A DNA stretch of 64,000 nt from positions 124,001 through 188,000 of the forward strand of contig NZ_CP028369.1 of NCBI RefSeq assembly GCF_003032475.1, given 5' to 3'. Origin of the DNA: Streptomyces sp. P3. Its GTDB lineage: Bacteria > Actinomycetota > Actinomycetes > Streptomycetales > Streptomycetaceae. The translations under genes and the position numbers were made by a program. Of the stretch, positions 25,254 to 33,884 are shown one piece after another. Positions within the stretch are counted from its first letter, which is position 1, and every line of letters begins with the position of its first letter. Under the pieces are notes generated by a model. It saw only the letters and a list, made by a program, of their open reading frames with translations, was not told the DNA's origin and made no database searches.

Positions 25254-26252
25254 ATGTCCCCGTCGTTCTTCCACATCGGCAGGCGCCGTGCCCTGCAGGG
25301 CACGGCCGCCGGCGTCGTCGTCCTCGGGCTGCTGCTGTGGTGGCTGCTGCCTCTGGGCGAGGAGCCGCCGAGCGGTTCGATCACCCTCAACACGGGCACG
25401 ACGAGCGGCGTCTACTACGCGTACGGCACCCAGCTGCGCACCGCGCTCGCCAAGGACATGCCCGACCTGGACGTGAAGCTGTCGACCAGCAACGGGTCGC
25501 CGGAGAACGTCGCGCGCGTGGCGGCGGGCGAGGCCGACTTCGCCATCGCCGCGGCCGACGCGGTGCAGACGTACGAGACGCAGCATCCCGGCCCCTCCGC
25601 CCGGCTGCGCGGGGTGGCCCGGCTGTACGACGACTACGTCCAGCTGGTGGTGGCCCGGGACTCGAACATCCGGTCCATCGCGGACCTGCGGGGCAGGACG
25701 GTGGCGACGGGTCTGCCCCGCTCCGGCGTGCGGCTGATCGCCGAGCGGGTCCTCAAGGCGGCGGGCCTGGACCCGGCCAAGGACATCAGAGCGGTGGAGC
25801 GGGGCATCGACACCGGCCCCGAGCAGCTCAAGCAGGGAAAGATCGACGCGTTCTTCTGGTCGGGCGGGGTGCCGACGGCCGGACTGGAGAAGCTGGCCGA
25901 CGGTTTCACCTTCCGGTTCGTGCCGATCAGCCCCGAGCTCGTCGCCAAGATGCACGACCAGGACGACTCCACCGGCTACTACCGGGCGACGAACATGCCC
26001 GAGTCGGCCTACCCCACCATCCAGAACGGCTCCACCGTGGCGACGATCGCCGTGTCCAACCTGCTGATAACCCGCACCGACGTGGACCCCCGGCTCACCG
26101 AGTGGGTGACCCGTACCGTCATCAGGAGCCGGGATCTCATCGGCGCGCACGTGCACTCCGCCCAGCTGGTCGACCTGCGCACGGCCATCTACACCGACCC
26201 GCTCACGCTGCACGCGGGCGCCCGTCGCTACTACCGCTCCGTCAAGCCGTAG
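25254..26252 (+). CDS. Orphan TAXI-family solute-binding protein
   Basis: 332 residues. An N-terminal membrane anchor or signal (GVVVLGLLLWWLLPLG) is followed by a TAXI-type binding domain: ITLNTGTTSGVYYAYGTQLR, TSNGSPENVARVAAGEADFAI, LYDDYVQLVVARDSNI, and FFWSGGVPTAGLEKL. TAXI proteins usually feed TRAP transporters, but no DctQM genes are in the window. It converges on gluK with a 9-bp gap. A Thermus TAXI protein has been crystallised with glutamate or glutamine, which makes its position beside a glutamate-sensing system notable. Confidence 0.88.
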   Translation: MSPSFFHIGRRRALQGTAAGVVVLGLLLWWLLPLGEEPPSGSITLNTGTTSGVYYAYGTQLRTALAKDMPDLDVKLSTSNGSPENVARVAAGEADFAIAAADAVQTYETQHPGPSARLRGVARLYDDYVQLVVARDSNIRSIADLRGRTVATGLPRSGVRLIAERVLKAAGLDPAKDIRAVERGIDTGPEQLKQGKIDAFFWSGGVPTAGLEKLADGFTFRFVPISPELVAKMHDQDDSTGYYRATNMPESAYPTIQNGSTVATIAVSNLLITRTDVDPRLTEWVTRTVIRSRDLIGAHVHSAQLVDLRTAIYTDPLTLHAGARRYYRSVKP

Positions 26253-26261
26253 AGGCTCACG

Positions 26262-27671
26262 CTACGACGTCGGCGACCGGGGCACCGACACCGTCGCCGT
26301 CAGTCCGCTCGGCTCGTGGCGGGCGTACGACAGGGAGCCGCCGCCGGCCGCGAGCAGGGCACGGGAGATGGACAGGCCGAGCCCCGAGCCCTTGACGTTC
26401 TGGTGACGGCCGCTGCGCCAGAAGCGGTCGCCCACGCGCGTGAGCTCCTCGTCGGTCAGCCCCGGCCCGTTGTCGGTGACGACGACCGAGGAGGTCGCGC
26501 CGTCGGCGGTGACCGTGACCTCGACGCTCTCTCCCCCGGGGGTGAACTTCACCGCGTTGTCGATCACCGCGTCCAGGGCGCTGGACAGCGTCACCGGGTC
26601 GGCCCAGGCCGTGGTGGGCGGGCATTCGCCCACCAGCCGGACCCCCTTGGCCTTGGCGGTGGGCGCCCAGGCGGCGACGCGTTCGGCGGCCAGCGCGCCG
26701 ATGTCGGTGACCCGCAGGTCGGCCTCGGCGTGCTCGGCGAGGGCCAGGTCCAGCAGGTCGTCCAGGACCTGGGCGAGGCGTCTGCCCTCGTGCTGGACGG
26801 AGGCGATCTCCTCGTTGCCCTCCGGGAGTTCGTATCCCAGCAGTTCGATGCGCAGCAGCAGGGCGGCGAGCGGGTTGCGCAACTGGTGTGAGGCGTCGGC
26901 GACGAAGGCACGCTGCTGCTCCAGCACGTCCTCGACGTTGTCCGCCATCTCGTTGAACGCGCCGGCCAGCCTCCTGAGTTCCGGCGGGCCCCCGGCCACC
27001 GCGACCCGAGACTTCAGACGGCCGCTCGCGATCTCGTGGGTGGTGGCGTCCAGGACGCGCACCGGCCGCAGCACCCAGCCGGTCAGCCGCAGGGCGGCAC
27101 CGATGGCCAGCAGCATGGCCGCGGCCTCTCCGGCGCCGATCACCAGCCAGCCGTGCAGGATCCGCGACCGCATCGCCCCGGTGGGCGAGTCGGTGACGAC
27201 GACCGCGACGACGTCGCCGTCCCGGATGACCGGCGACGCCACGACGAGCCGGTTGCGCTGCCACGGCCACACCTGCCGGGGGTCGTGGCTGCGACGGCTG
27301 AGCGACGCCTCCTCGAACGCGTCCCGCACCTCACCCGATGCGGGGAGGTACCAGTCGCGCGGAGCATGAGCCATGGGGGTGTCGGTGGTGTAGAAGACCC
27401 CGGCACGAATGCCGTAGACGTCGTAGTAGCTCGCGAGTTCCCGGCCGAGCGTCTCGCGCCGCTCGTTCGTGGACGCCGACGTCGGATCGTCCACGCCCGA
27501 GGAGACGGTGACGAACTGGGCGAGCGCCGCGAAGCGCGCGGTGTCGTCGATGCGGTCGACGACCACCCGCTGCTGCTCGGCGCCCGCCACGCTGATGGCC
27601 AGCGGCACCCCGAGGGCCAGCAGCACGGCAGCCATCAGGACGATGAGGAGCGGCAGCAGACGCGTACGCAA
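26262..27671 (-). CDS. gluK: Sensor histidine kinase of the glutamate two-component system
   Basis: 469 residues. A first membrane helix (LLPLLIVLMAAVLLALGVPLA), an extracytoplasmic domain to about residue 165, a second helix, HAMP, HisKA (DASHQLRNPLAALLLRIELL), and HATPase_c (NAVKFTPGG, DNGPGLTDEE, GSGLGLSIS). It starts with TTG at 27671, 12 bp after the regulator gene, so the two are cotranscribed regulator first. The neighbouring gluABCD genes match the GluR-GluK system described in S. coelicolor for glutamate sensing and uptake; the names rest on that synteny. Confidence 0.88.
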   Translation of the reverse strand: MRTRLLPLLIVLMAAVLLALGVPLAISVAGAEQQRVVVDRIDDTARFAALAQFVTVSSGVDDPTSASTNERRETLGRELASYYDVYGIRAGVFYTTDTPMAHAPRDWYLPASGEVRDAFEEASLSRRSHDPRQVWPWQRNRLVVASPVIRDGDVVAVVVTDSPTGAMRSRILHGWLVIGAGEAAAMLLAIGAALRLTGWVLRPVRVLDATTHEIASGRLKSRVAVAGGPPELRRLAGAFNEMADNVEDVLEQQRAFVADASHQLRNPLAALLLRIELLGYELPEGNEEIASVQHEGRRLAQVLDDLLDLALAEHAEADLRVTDIGALAAERVAAWAPTAKAKGVRLVGECPPTTAWADPVTLSSALDAVIDNAVKFTPGGESVEVTVTADGATSSVVVTDNGPGLTDEELTRVGDRFWRSGRHQNVKGSGLGLSISRALLAAGGGSLSYARHEPSGLTATVSVPRSPTS

Positions 27672-27683
27672 CAGTGATCCCCG

Positions 27684-28370
27684 CTACGCGGCCGGGGCGA
27701 CGAGCCGGTATCCGACCCCGCGCACCGTCTCGATCAGCGCGGGCATGCGCAGCTTGGCGCGCAGCGAGGCCACGTGCACCTCCAGGGTGCGCCCGGTCCC
27801 CTCCCAACTGGTGCGCCACACCTCGCTGATGATCTGCTCCCGCCGGAAGACCACGCCGGGTCGCTGTGCGAGGAGCGCCAGCAGGTCGAACTCCTTGCGG
27901 GTCAGCTGGACGGCCGTGCCGTCCACCGTGACGCGCCGGGTGGGCAGCTCGATCTGCACGGGGCCGAGGCGCAGCGCGCTCTCCCCCTCGGCGGCCGCGT
28001 CCTCGGGGACGGTGCGCCGGCTCACGGCGTGGATCCGGGCGAGCAGCTCCCCGGTGTCGTACGGCTTCACCACGTAGTCGTCGGCGCCCAGGTTGAGGCC
28101 GTGGATGCGGGAGCGCACGTCGGAGCGGGCGGTCACCATGATCACCGGCGTGGCGGTGCGCTTGCGGATCTTGCCGCACACCTCGTAGCCGTCCTGGTCC
28201 GGCAGCCCCAGGTCGAGCAGGACGACGCCGAAGCCGGGCCCCTCCGGGACGAGTGCCTGCAGCGCCTCCTCGCCGCTGCGCGCGTGGGTGACGTCGAAAC
28301 CGTGCCGCTTGAGGACCGCGGACAGGGCGGCGGCGACGTGGTTGTCGTCCTCGACGAGAAGCAGTCTCAT
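27684..28370 (-). CDS. gluR: OmpR-family response regulator of the glutamate system
   Basis: 228 residues: receiver domain (MRLLLVEDDNHVAAAL, phospho-acceptor Asp in VVLLDLGLPDQDGYE, Lys in GADDYVVKPYD) and winged-helix Trans_reg_C domain (LTRKEFDLLALLAQRPG, RTLEVHVASLRAKL, IETVRGVGYRL). The ATG at 28370 has GGAGGCCGGG immediately upstream; the frame upstream is non-conserved. It is divergent from gluA across a 315-bp region that contains a 24-bp palindrome and an 11-bp direct repeat, both candidate targets. Confidence 0.9.
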   Translation of the reverse strand: MRLLLVEDDNHVAAALSAVLKRHGFDVTHARSGEEALQALVPEGPGFGVVLLDLGLPDQDGYEVCGKIRKRTATPVIMVTARSDVRSRIHGLNLGADDYVVKPYDTGELLARIHAVSRRTVPEDAAAEGESALRLGPVQIELPTRRVTVDGTAVQLTRKEFDLLALLAQRPGVVFRREQIISEVWRTSWEGTGRTLEVHVASLRAKLRMPALIETVRGVGYRLVAPAA

Positions 28371-28424
28371 CCCGGCCTCCTCCGGTTCGTCGGGCAAACG
28401 GTCTGACTCACGAAAACGGGTGTT

Positions 28425-28448
28425 CGGTTCTCCGGTACCGGAGAACCG
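28425..28448. promoter_or_regulatory. Perfect 24-bp palindrome in the gluR-gluA control region
   Basis: CGGTTCTCCGGT is followed directly by its reverse complement, with no spacer. It is centred 66 bp upstream of gluR and 249 bp upstream of gluA. Dimeric-regulator site or gluR autoregulation is plausible; a perfect symmetric palindrome is not the usual target of an OmpR-type protein, so another regulator may act here. Confidence 0.75.
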
Positions 28449-28600
28449 CGGCACACGCGTGCGTGCATCATGGCAGTCACGCCGATGGACGAGGACGCAG
28501 TCAAGCAGGTTCCGGTTGCGCGGGACTTCCGTTACTCGGCCGATACGCGCGCAGGTCGCAAGTGCTACGACATGTGTCCGATTGCTATCGGATCGTGATG

Positions 28601-28618
28601 CTCAGATTCCCCTCAGAT
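28601..28618 (+). promoter_or_regulatory. CTCAGAT direct repeat with 11-bp period upstream of gluA
   Basis: CTCAGAT at 28601-28607 and again at 28612-28618, separated by 4 bp, 68-85 bp before the gluA start. Tandem heptamers at one-turn spacing are typical of OmpR/PhoB-family response regulators, so this is the best candidate for GluR binding at the gluA promoter. An inverted repeat CCGAT/ATCGG lies just upstream at 28579-28592. Confidence 0.6.
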
Positions 28619-28685
28619 GTAATGACGCTGGTCGCGGCGGGTCACTACTGTCCTCCGCAACCGAGGAGGACGGAGCCCCGAAGCG

Positions 28686-29462
28686 ATGACCGAAGTATCG
28701 GTGACCAAGGAGGACGCGGTCGCGAGCGGTGACCTGGTCGTCCTGAAGAGCGTCAACAAGCACTTCGGCGCGTTGCACGTTCTCCAGGACATCGACCTGA
28801 CGATCACCCGCGGGGAGGTCGTCGTGGTCATCGGCCCCTCCGGGTCCGGCAAGTCGACGCTGTGCCGCACGATCAACCGCCTGGAGACGATCGACGACGG
28901 CGCCATCTCGATCGACGGAAAGCCGCTGCCCCAGGAGGGCAAGGCGCTGGCCCGGCTGCGCGCCGACGTCGGCATGGTGTTCCAGTCGTTCAACCTGTTC
29001 GCGCACAAGACCGTGCTCGAGAACGTGATGCTCGGCCAGATCAAGGTCCGCAAGGCCGACAAGACGCAGGCCGCGGCGAAGGCCCGCGCCCTGCTCGACC
29101 GCGTTGGCGTGGGCACCCAGGCCGACAAGTACCCCGCACAGCTCTCGGGCGGCCAGCAGCAGCGCGTCGCCATCGCGCGGGCGCTGGCGATGGACCCGAA
29201 GGTCATGCTCTTCGACGAGCCGACGTCGGCCCTGGACCCCGAGATGATCAACGAGGTCCTCGAAGTCATGCAGCAGCTGGCCCGGGACGGCATGACCATG
29301 ATCGTCGTCACCCATGAGATGGGTTTCGCACGATCGGCTGCAAACCGCGTGGTGTTCATGGCGGACGGACGCATCGTCGAAGAGGCTGCGCCCGACCAGT
29401 TCTTCAGTAATCCGCGCAGCGACCGTGCCAAGGACTTCCTGTCGAAGATCCTGCACCACTGA
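28686..29462 (+). CDS. gluA: Glutamate ABC importer, ATP-binding protein
   Basis: 258-residue polar amino acid ABC ATPase. Walker [11 protein letters not shown]-loop [18 protein letters not shown], signature [19 protein letters not shown], Walker [15 protein letters not shown] and switch His in VVTHEMGFA are all present. Start ATG 28686 follows GAGGACGGAG; a GTG at 28701 is an alternative. First gene of gluABCD, divergent from gluRK. Confidence 0.95.
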   Translation: MTEVSVTKEDAVASGDLVVLKSVNKHFGALHVLQDIDLTITRGEVVVVIGPSGSGKSTLCRTINRLETIDDGAISIDGKPLPQEGKALARLRADVGMVFQSFNLFAHKTVLENVMLGQIKVRKADKTQAAAKARALLDRVGVGTQADKYPAQLSGGQQQRVAIARALAMDPKVMLFDEPTSALDPEMINEVLEVMQQLARDGMTMIVVTHEMGFARSAANRVVFMADGRIVEEAAPDQFFSNPRSDRAKDFLSKILHH

Positions 29463-29529
29463 CCTGTAGCACCGACGGAACCCGCACCGCTCGCAGTAAC
29501 TTCACCACTCTTCTCAAAAGGAAGTCACC

Positions 29530-30396
29530 ATGAAGCTTCGCAAGGTCACCGCCGCCTCGGCCGCAGCCCTCGTCCTCGCCCTGACCGCCACCGCGTGCGG
29601 CGGCGACAGCAAGGACGACGACACGAGCAGCAGCGCCAGCGCGGGCAGCGGCGGTGGCGGCAAGATCAAGGTCGGCATCAAGTACGACCAGCCGGGCCTC
29701 GGCCTGAAGAAGCCCGACGGGTCCTTCGCCGGCTTCGACGTGGACGTCGCCACGTACGTCGCCAAGCAGCTCGGCTACCAGCCGGACCAGATCGAGTTCG
29801 TCGAGACCAAGAGCGCCGACCGCGAGAACGCCCTCGCGCGCGGTGACGTGAAGTTCATCGCCGCCACCTACTCGATCAACGACGAGCGCAAGAAGAAGGT
29901 CGACTTCGCGGGCCCCTACCTGCTGGCCCACCAGGACCTGCTGGTCAAGTCAGACTCGGACATCTCCAAGGGCACGGACCTCAACGGCAAGAGGCTGTGT
30001 TCCGTGACCGGGTCGACCTCGGCGCAGAACGTCAAGAAGACGATCGCCCCGGACGCGCAGCTCAAGCAGGTCAGTTCCTACTCCGAGTGCATCGCCGGCC
30101 TGCAGAGCGGCGCCGTGGACGCGGTCACCACCGACGACTCGATCCTCGCGGGCTTCGCGTCCCAGGACCAGTACAAGGGCAAGTTCAAGCTCGCGGGCCT
30201 CAAGCTCAGCAACGAGAACTACGGCATCGGTGTCAAGAAGGGCGACACGGCGACCGTGGACAAGATCAACAAGGCGCTGGAGCAGATGGTCAGCGACGGC
30301 GCGTGGGACAAGGCCGTCAAGGACAACTTCGGCCCGGCGGACTACAAGAACGAGCCCGCCCCGAAGATCGGCGTCATCGTCCCGAACGCCTCGTAA
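29530..30396 (+). CDS. gluB: Glutamate ABC importer, substrate-binding lipoprotein
   Basis: 288 residues: signal peptide with lipobox LTATAC, a Ser/Gly linker, then a family 3 solute-binding domain (KVGIKYDQPGLGLKKPDGSFAGFDVDVA..., ATYSINDERKKKVDFAGPY, LCSVTGSTSAQN, YGIGVKKGDTATVDKINKAL). AAAAGGAAG precedes the ATG. It is lipid-anchored outside the membrane and delivers glutamate to GluCD. A strong hairpin follows the gene and probably raises its mRNA level relative to gluC. Confidence 0.95.
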   Translation: MKLRKVTAASAAALVLALTATACGGDSKDDDTSSSASAGSGGGGKIKVGIKYDQPGLGLKKPDGSFAGFDVDVATYVAKQLGYQPDQIEFVETKSADRENALARGDVKFIAATYSINDERKKKVDFAGPYLLAHQDLLVKSDSDISKGTDLNGKRLCSVTGSTSAQNVKKTIAPDAQLKQVSSYSECIAGLQSGAVDAVTTDDSILAGFASQDQYKGKFKLAGLKLSNENYGIGVKKGDTATVDKINKALEQMVSDGAWDKAVKDNFGPADYKNEPAPKIGVIVPNAS

Positions 30397-30422
30397 CCAC
30401 ACCTCAGCCACAGCGGGGTTCC

Positions 30423-30468
30423 CGCGGTGTGCCGCCGCCCGTCGCGATCCCGGCGGCGGCACACCGCG
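30423..30468 (+). promoter_or_regulatory. Strong intercistronic hairpin between gluB and gluC
   Basis: A 17-bp perfect stem (CGCGGTGTGCCGCCGCC at 30423-30439 with its complement at 30452-30468) and a 12-nt loop lie between the gluB stop and gluC start, with no T-run after it. Such hairpins in ABC operons often protect the binding-protein mRNA or cause partial termination. Confidence 0.8.
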
Positions 30469-30507
30469 CCCTTCCCATACGCCACCCAGCCGGAAGCGCG
30501 GGAGATC

Positions 30508-31173
30508 GTGTTCGACTTTCTTGATGGTTACGACGTCCTAGGGGCGTTCTGGATGACGGTGAAGCTCACCGCCGTCTCCGCCGTGGGCGCTCTGGTCTGG
30601 GGCACCCTGCTGGCCGCGATGCGGGTGAGCCCGGTTCCGCTGATGCGCGGGTTCGGCACCGTCTACGTCAACGTCGTCCGGAACATCCCCCTGACGGTCA
30701 TCGTCCTCTTCAGCTCGCTCGGGCTCGCCGACATCTTCGGCATGACCATGGGAACCAAGGACTTCGACATCCAGGGCTTCCGGCTGGCCGTACTCAGCCT
30801 GGCCGCCTACACCGCGGCGTTCGTGTGCGAGGCGATCCGCTCCGGCATCAACACCGTGCCGCTCGGTCAGGCGGAGGCCGCCCGGGCCATCGGCCTGAGC
30901 TTCAGTCAGACCCTGACGCTCGTCGTCCTTCCGCAGGCCTTCCGCTCGGTCATCGGACCGCTGGCCAACGTCCTGATCGCGCTGACCAAGAACACCACGG
31001 TGGCGGCCGCCATCGGCGTCGCCGAGGCCGCCCTCCTGATGAAGACGATGATCGAGAACGAGGCGCAGACGCTGCTCATCGGCGCGGTCTTCGCGTTCGG
31101 GTTCGTGGTTCTGACCCTGCCGACCGGCCTCATCCTGGGCTGGCTCGGCAAGCGACTGGCGGTGAAGCGATGA
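30508..31173 (+). CDS. gluC: Glutamate ABC importer, permease 1
   Basis: 221 residues with about five membrane helices and the His/Glu/Gln-type permease pattern: FWMTVKLTAVSAVGALVWG, VNVVRNIPLTVIVLF, EAIRSGINTVPLGQAEAARA with the EAA loop, and ALTKNTTVAAAIGVAE. The GTG at 30508 (VFDFLDGYDVLGAFW) fits the family N-terminus and has GGGAG close upstream. A longer frame from 30427 runs through the hairpin and is rejected. Stop overlaps gluD start by 4 bp (ATGA). Confidence 0.92.
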   Translation: MFDFLDGYDVLGAFWMTVKLTAVSAVGALVWGTLLAAMRVSPVPLMRGFGTVYVNVVRNIPLTVIVLFSSLGLADIFGMTMGTKDFDIQGFRLAVLSLAAYTAAFVCEAIRSGINTVPLGQAEAARAIGLSFSQTLTLVVLPQAFRSVIGPLANVLIALTKNTTVAAAIGVAEAALLMKTMIENEAQTLLIGAVFAFGFVVLTLPTGLILGWLGKRLAVKR

Positions 31174-32081
31174 GCTCGGTCCTCTACGACACTCCCGGAC
31201 CTCGCGCCAAGCGGCGCAACGTCCTCTTCTCGGTGGTCTTCACCGTCCTACTGCTGCTGCTCCTGTGGTGGGTGTGGCAGAAGATGGACGACAAGGGCCA
31301 GCTCGACTCAGCGTTGTGGAAGCCGTTCACCACGTCGGAGGCGTGGACGACGTACCTCCTTCCCGGCCTCGCCAACACGCTGAAGGCCGCGGCACTGGCC
31401 ATGGTGATCGCCCTTCCGCTGGGAGCGGTCTTCGGCATCGCTCGCCTGTCCGACCACCGCTGGGTGCGCGGCGTGGCCGGCACGGTGGTGGAGTTCTTCC
31501 GGGCGATCCCGGTACTCCTGCTGATGCTGTTCGCCAACGAGTTCTACTCCCGCTACACGGACGTCAGCAGCGAGGACCGGCCTCTCTACGCCGTCGTCAC
31601 CGGTCTGGTGCTCTACAACGCGGCCGTCCTCGCCGAGGTCGTCAAGGCGGGCATCCTGTCCCTGCCCAAGGGCCAGACGGAAGCGGCGTACGCCATCGGT
31701 CTGCGCAAGGGTCAGACGATGAGCAGCATCCTGCTCCCGCAGGCGGTCACCGCGATGCTGCCGGCCATCGTCAGTCAGCTCGTGGTCATCGTGAAGGACA
31801 CCGCGCTGGGCGGCGTGATGCTCAACTTCCCCGAACTGCTCAACTCGCGCGGCACGCTCGCGGCCAACTACGCCAACGTGATCCAGAGCTTCATCGTCGT
31901 CGCGATCATCTACATCGCGCTGAACTTCGTCCTGACGAGCTTCGCGAGCTGGCTGGAGCGATACCTGCGGCGCAGCAAGCGCAGCACGGGCGCGGTGCTG
32001 GGCGTCGACAAGGTCGACGACCTGAACGCGGCCGCGGTCGGCGGCTCCTACGGCACCGGCGCGGGCGGCGGCGGCATCTGA
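31170..32081 (+). CDS. gluD: Glutamate ABC importer, permease 2
   Basis: 303 residues; permease with an N-terminal helix (VLFSVVFTVLLLLLLWWVW), FRAIPVLLLMLFANEFYS, EVVKAGILSLPKGQTEAAYA (EAA loop), VTAMLPAIVSQLVVIVKDTA and ALNFVLTSFASWLERYL. The C-terminal ~35 residues are a Gly-rich tail. Start ATG overlaps the gluC stop, indicating translational coupling. A terminator follows 28 bp after the stop. Confidence 0.95.
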   Translation: MSSVLYDTPGPRAKRRNVLFSVVFTVLLLLLLWWVWQKMDDKGQLDSALWKPFTTSEAWTTYLLPGLANTLKAAALAMVIALPLGAVFGIARLSDHRWVRGVAGTVVEFFRAIPVLLLMLFANEFYSRYTDVSSEDRPLYAVVTGLVLYNAAVLAEVVKAGILSLPKGQTEAAYAIGLRKGQTMSSILLPQAVTAMLPAIVSQLVVIVKDTALGGVMLNFPELLNSRGTLAANYANVIQSFIVVAIIYIALNFVLTSFASWLERYLRRSKRSTGAVLGVDKVDDLNAAAVGGSYGTGAGGGGI

Positions 32082-32108
32082 CGCAGAATCAAGGAACGTG
32101 TCCGGTAC

Positions 32109-32140
32109 GAAAGGCAGTGGCGTGCGCGCCACTGCCTTTC
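32109..32140 (+). terminator. gluABCD terminator
   Basis: Perfect 14-bp stem GAAAGGCAGTGGCG (32109-32122) with CGCCACTGCCTTTC (32127-32140) and a 4-nt TGCG loop, directly after gluD. Confidence 0.9.
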
Positions 32141-32258
32141 GCCGCTTGACGCAAACAACGACAATGGGTTGCATACGTTCTGTGATCGTGCACCCTGCTC
32201 CAACCTCTTGTTCACCCAAGCCCGCGAGGACACCGTCGAAGGCAGGGAGTGCCGCGCC

Positions 32259-33884
32259 GTGGACCCGGTGATCATCGTCGGAGCGGGGCCGGTGGGGCTC
32301 ACGCTCGCCCTGGCGCTGGCGCGCCAGCAGGTGCCGTCCGTGGTCCTCGACGAGGGCCCGGGCAAGGACGAGCAGCGGCTCGCGCGCACTGTCGTGCTGC
32401 GTGAGGACACCGTCGCCCTCCTGGAGAGACTGACGGGAGCGTCCCTCGCCGACGCCGGGGTGCGCTGGTCCGGATGGCGGTCGATGCGGCGCAAGCAGGT
32501 GACGCAGGAGATCGCGTTCGACGACGACGCCGAGCCCGCGCCGCTGCACATCGCCCAGCACGTGCTCACCGGGTTCCTGCGCACGGCCCTCGCCGGCGAA
32601 CGGCTGGCGAAGATCGCCGTGGACAGCCGTCTGGACAGCCTCGAACAGGAGCCGACCGGGGTCACCGCCCACACCCGCGGCCCGCAGGGCACCTGGTGGC
32701 GCGGCAGCTATCTGATCGGCTGCGACGGCCCCCGCTCCACCGTCCGCAAGCTTCTCGACATCCGCTTCCCCGGCCGTACGGCGGTGGAGCGACACGCCGT
32801 GGCCGCGCTGCGCGCGGAACTTCCCTGGGACGGCGAGGCGTTGCTTCACCGGACCCCGCCGTGGCGGACCTCCGGTCCCCCCGCCGCGGAGGTCACGGGC
32901 CGTCCGCTGCCGGACGGCGTCTGGCGGCTCGACTGGCTGCTGCCGCCCGGCAAGGACCTGGTCACGCCCGAGGTGCTGGTGGCGCGTGTCCGCGAGACCC
33001 TGGCGGGCTGGAGCGGCGGTTCCACGCCCCCGTACGAGCTGCTCGACACCGGCGTGCACACCGTGCACCACCGGCTCGCCCGGCGCTGGCGCGTGGGCCG
33101 GGTCTTCCTCGCGGGGGACGCCGCCCACCTGCTCGGCACGCTCGGCACCCAGGGTCTGGACGAGGGCCTGCGGGACGCCGACAACCTCGCCTGGAAGCTG
33201 GCCCTGACTTGGCATCACGGGCCGCACGAGGCACTTCTCGACAGCTACCAGGCCGAGCGCCGCGCGGTCGTCGCCGCCCGGCTGCGGGCCGCCGACCAGG
33301 CGCTCCCGCTGCTGCGCGGCGGCGGGGGCATCAGGGCGTACGTCCCCGGCGCGGCCCGCGGTCACGACGCGCTGCTCACCGACGGCCACCTGGGACGCGG
33401 CCCGCTGGGCGCGCCGGGATCGTACGCCGGGTCCCCCCTCGCGCCCCGGCACCTGGAGGCGGAGGCCCCGGTGGACACATCCCCCGGCGCACCCGTCGAG
33501 GACATCCGGGTGACCGGGGAGGACGGCTCGTTCGTTCAGCTGCGGGACCGGCTCGGCCGGGGCGCCCTGCTGGTGCTGCTGATCGCACCGGGCACCGGCG
33601 TGTGGGAGCGCCGGCACTGGGTCGGCGCCGGGATCATGCCCCGGCTGGCCGCCGCGGTGACGGCCCTGCCGTGCCCCGCCGAGCTGCTGGTGGCCGAGAG
33701 CTACCCGGGCGCGGCCGCCCATACGGTCCTGCTGATCCGGCCGGACGGCCATCTCGTCACCGCGCTCAACGGGGTGCGCGCGGCCGACCTGTACGCCGCG
33801 GCGGAGGCGGCCGTGGGCGGCCCGGCGCAGTCGGCCCAGGAGACGTCCGCCGCGGGAGCCCGGGCGGCCTCCGCAGCGACGTGA
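32259..33884 (+). CDS. FAD-dependent monooxygenase (PheA/TfdB-like)
   Basis: 541 residues. The Rossmann motif IIVGAGPVGLTLALALA is at the N-terminus, the DG motif in GCDGPRSTVRKLL, and the second FAD motif in FLAGDAAHLLGTLGTQGLDEGLRDADNLAWKLAL, followed by a thioredoxin-like C-terminal domain of the phenol-hydroxylase group. Such enzymes hydroxylate aromatic or polyketide rings with NAD(P)H. The GTG at 32259 has AGGGAG 9 nt upstream and starts just before the FAD motif. It stands alone between the gluD terminator and the cysteine operon; substrate unknown. Confidence 0.85.
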   Translation: MDPVIIVGAGPVGLTLALALARQQVPSVVLDEGPGKDEQRLARTVVLREDTVALLERLTGASLADAGVRWSGWRSMRRKQVTQEIAFDDDAEPAPLHIAQHVLTGFLRTALAGERLAKIAVDSRLDSLEQEPTGVTAHTRGPQGTWWRGSYLIGCDGPRSTVRKLLDIRFPGRTAVERHAVAALRAELPWDGEALLHRTPPWRTSGPPAAEVTGRPLPDGVWRLDWLLPPGKDLVTPEVLVARVRETLAGWSGGSTPPYELLDTGVHTVHHRLARRWRVGRVFLAGDAAHLLGTLGTQGLDEGLRDADNLAWKLALTWHHGPHEALLDSYQAERRAVVAARLRAADQALPLLRGGGGIRAYVPGAARGHDALLTDGHLGRGPLGAPGSYAGSPLAPRHLEAEAPVDTSPGAPVEDIRVTGEDGSFVQLRDRLGRGALLVLLIAPGTGVWERRHWVGAGIMPRLAAAVTALPCPAELLVAESYPGAAAHTVLLIRPDGHLVTALNGVRAADLYAAAEAAVGGPAQSAQETSAAGARAASAAT

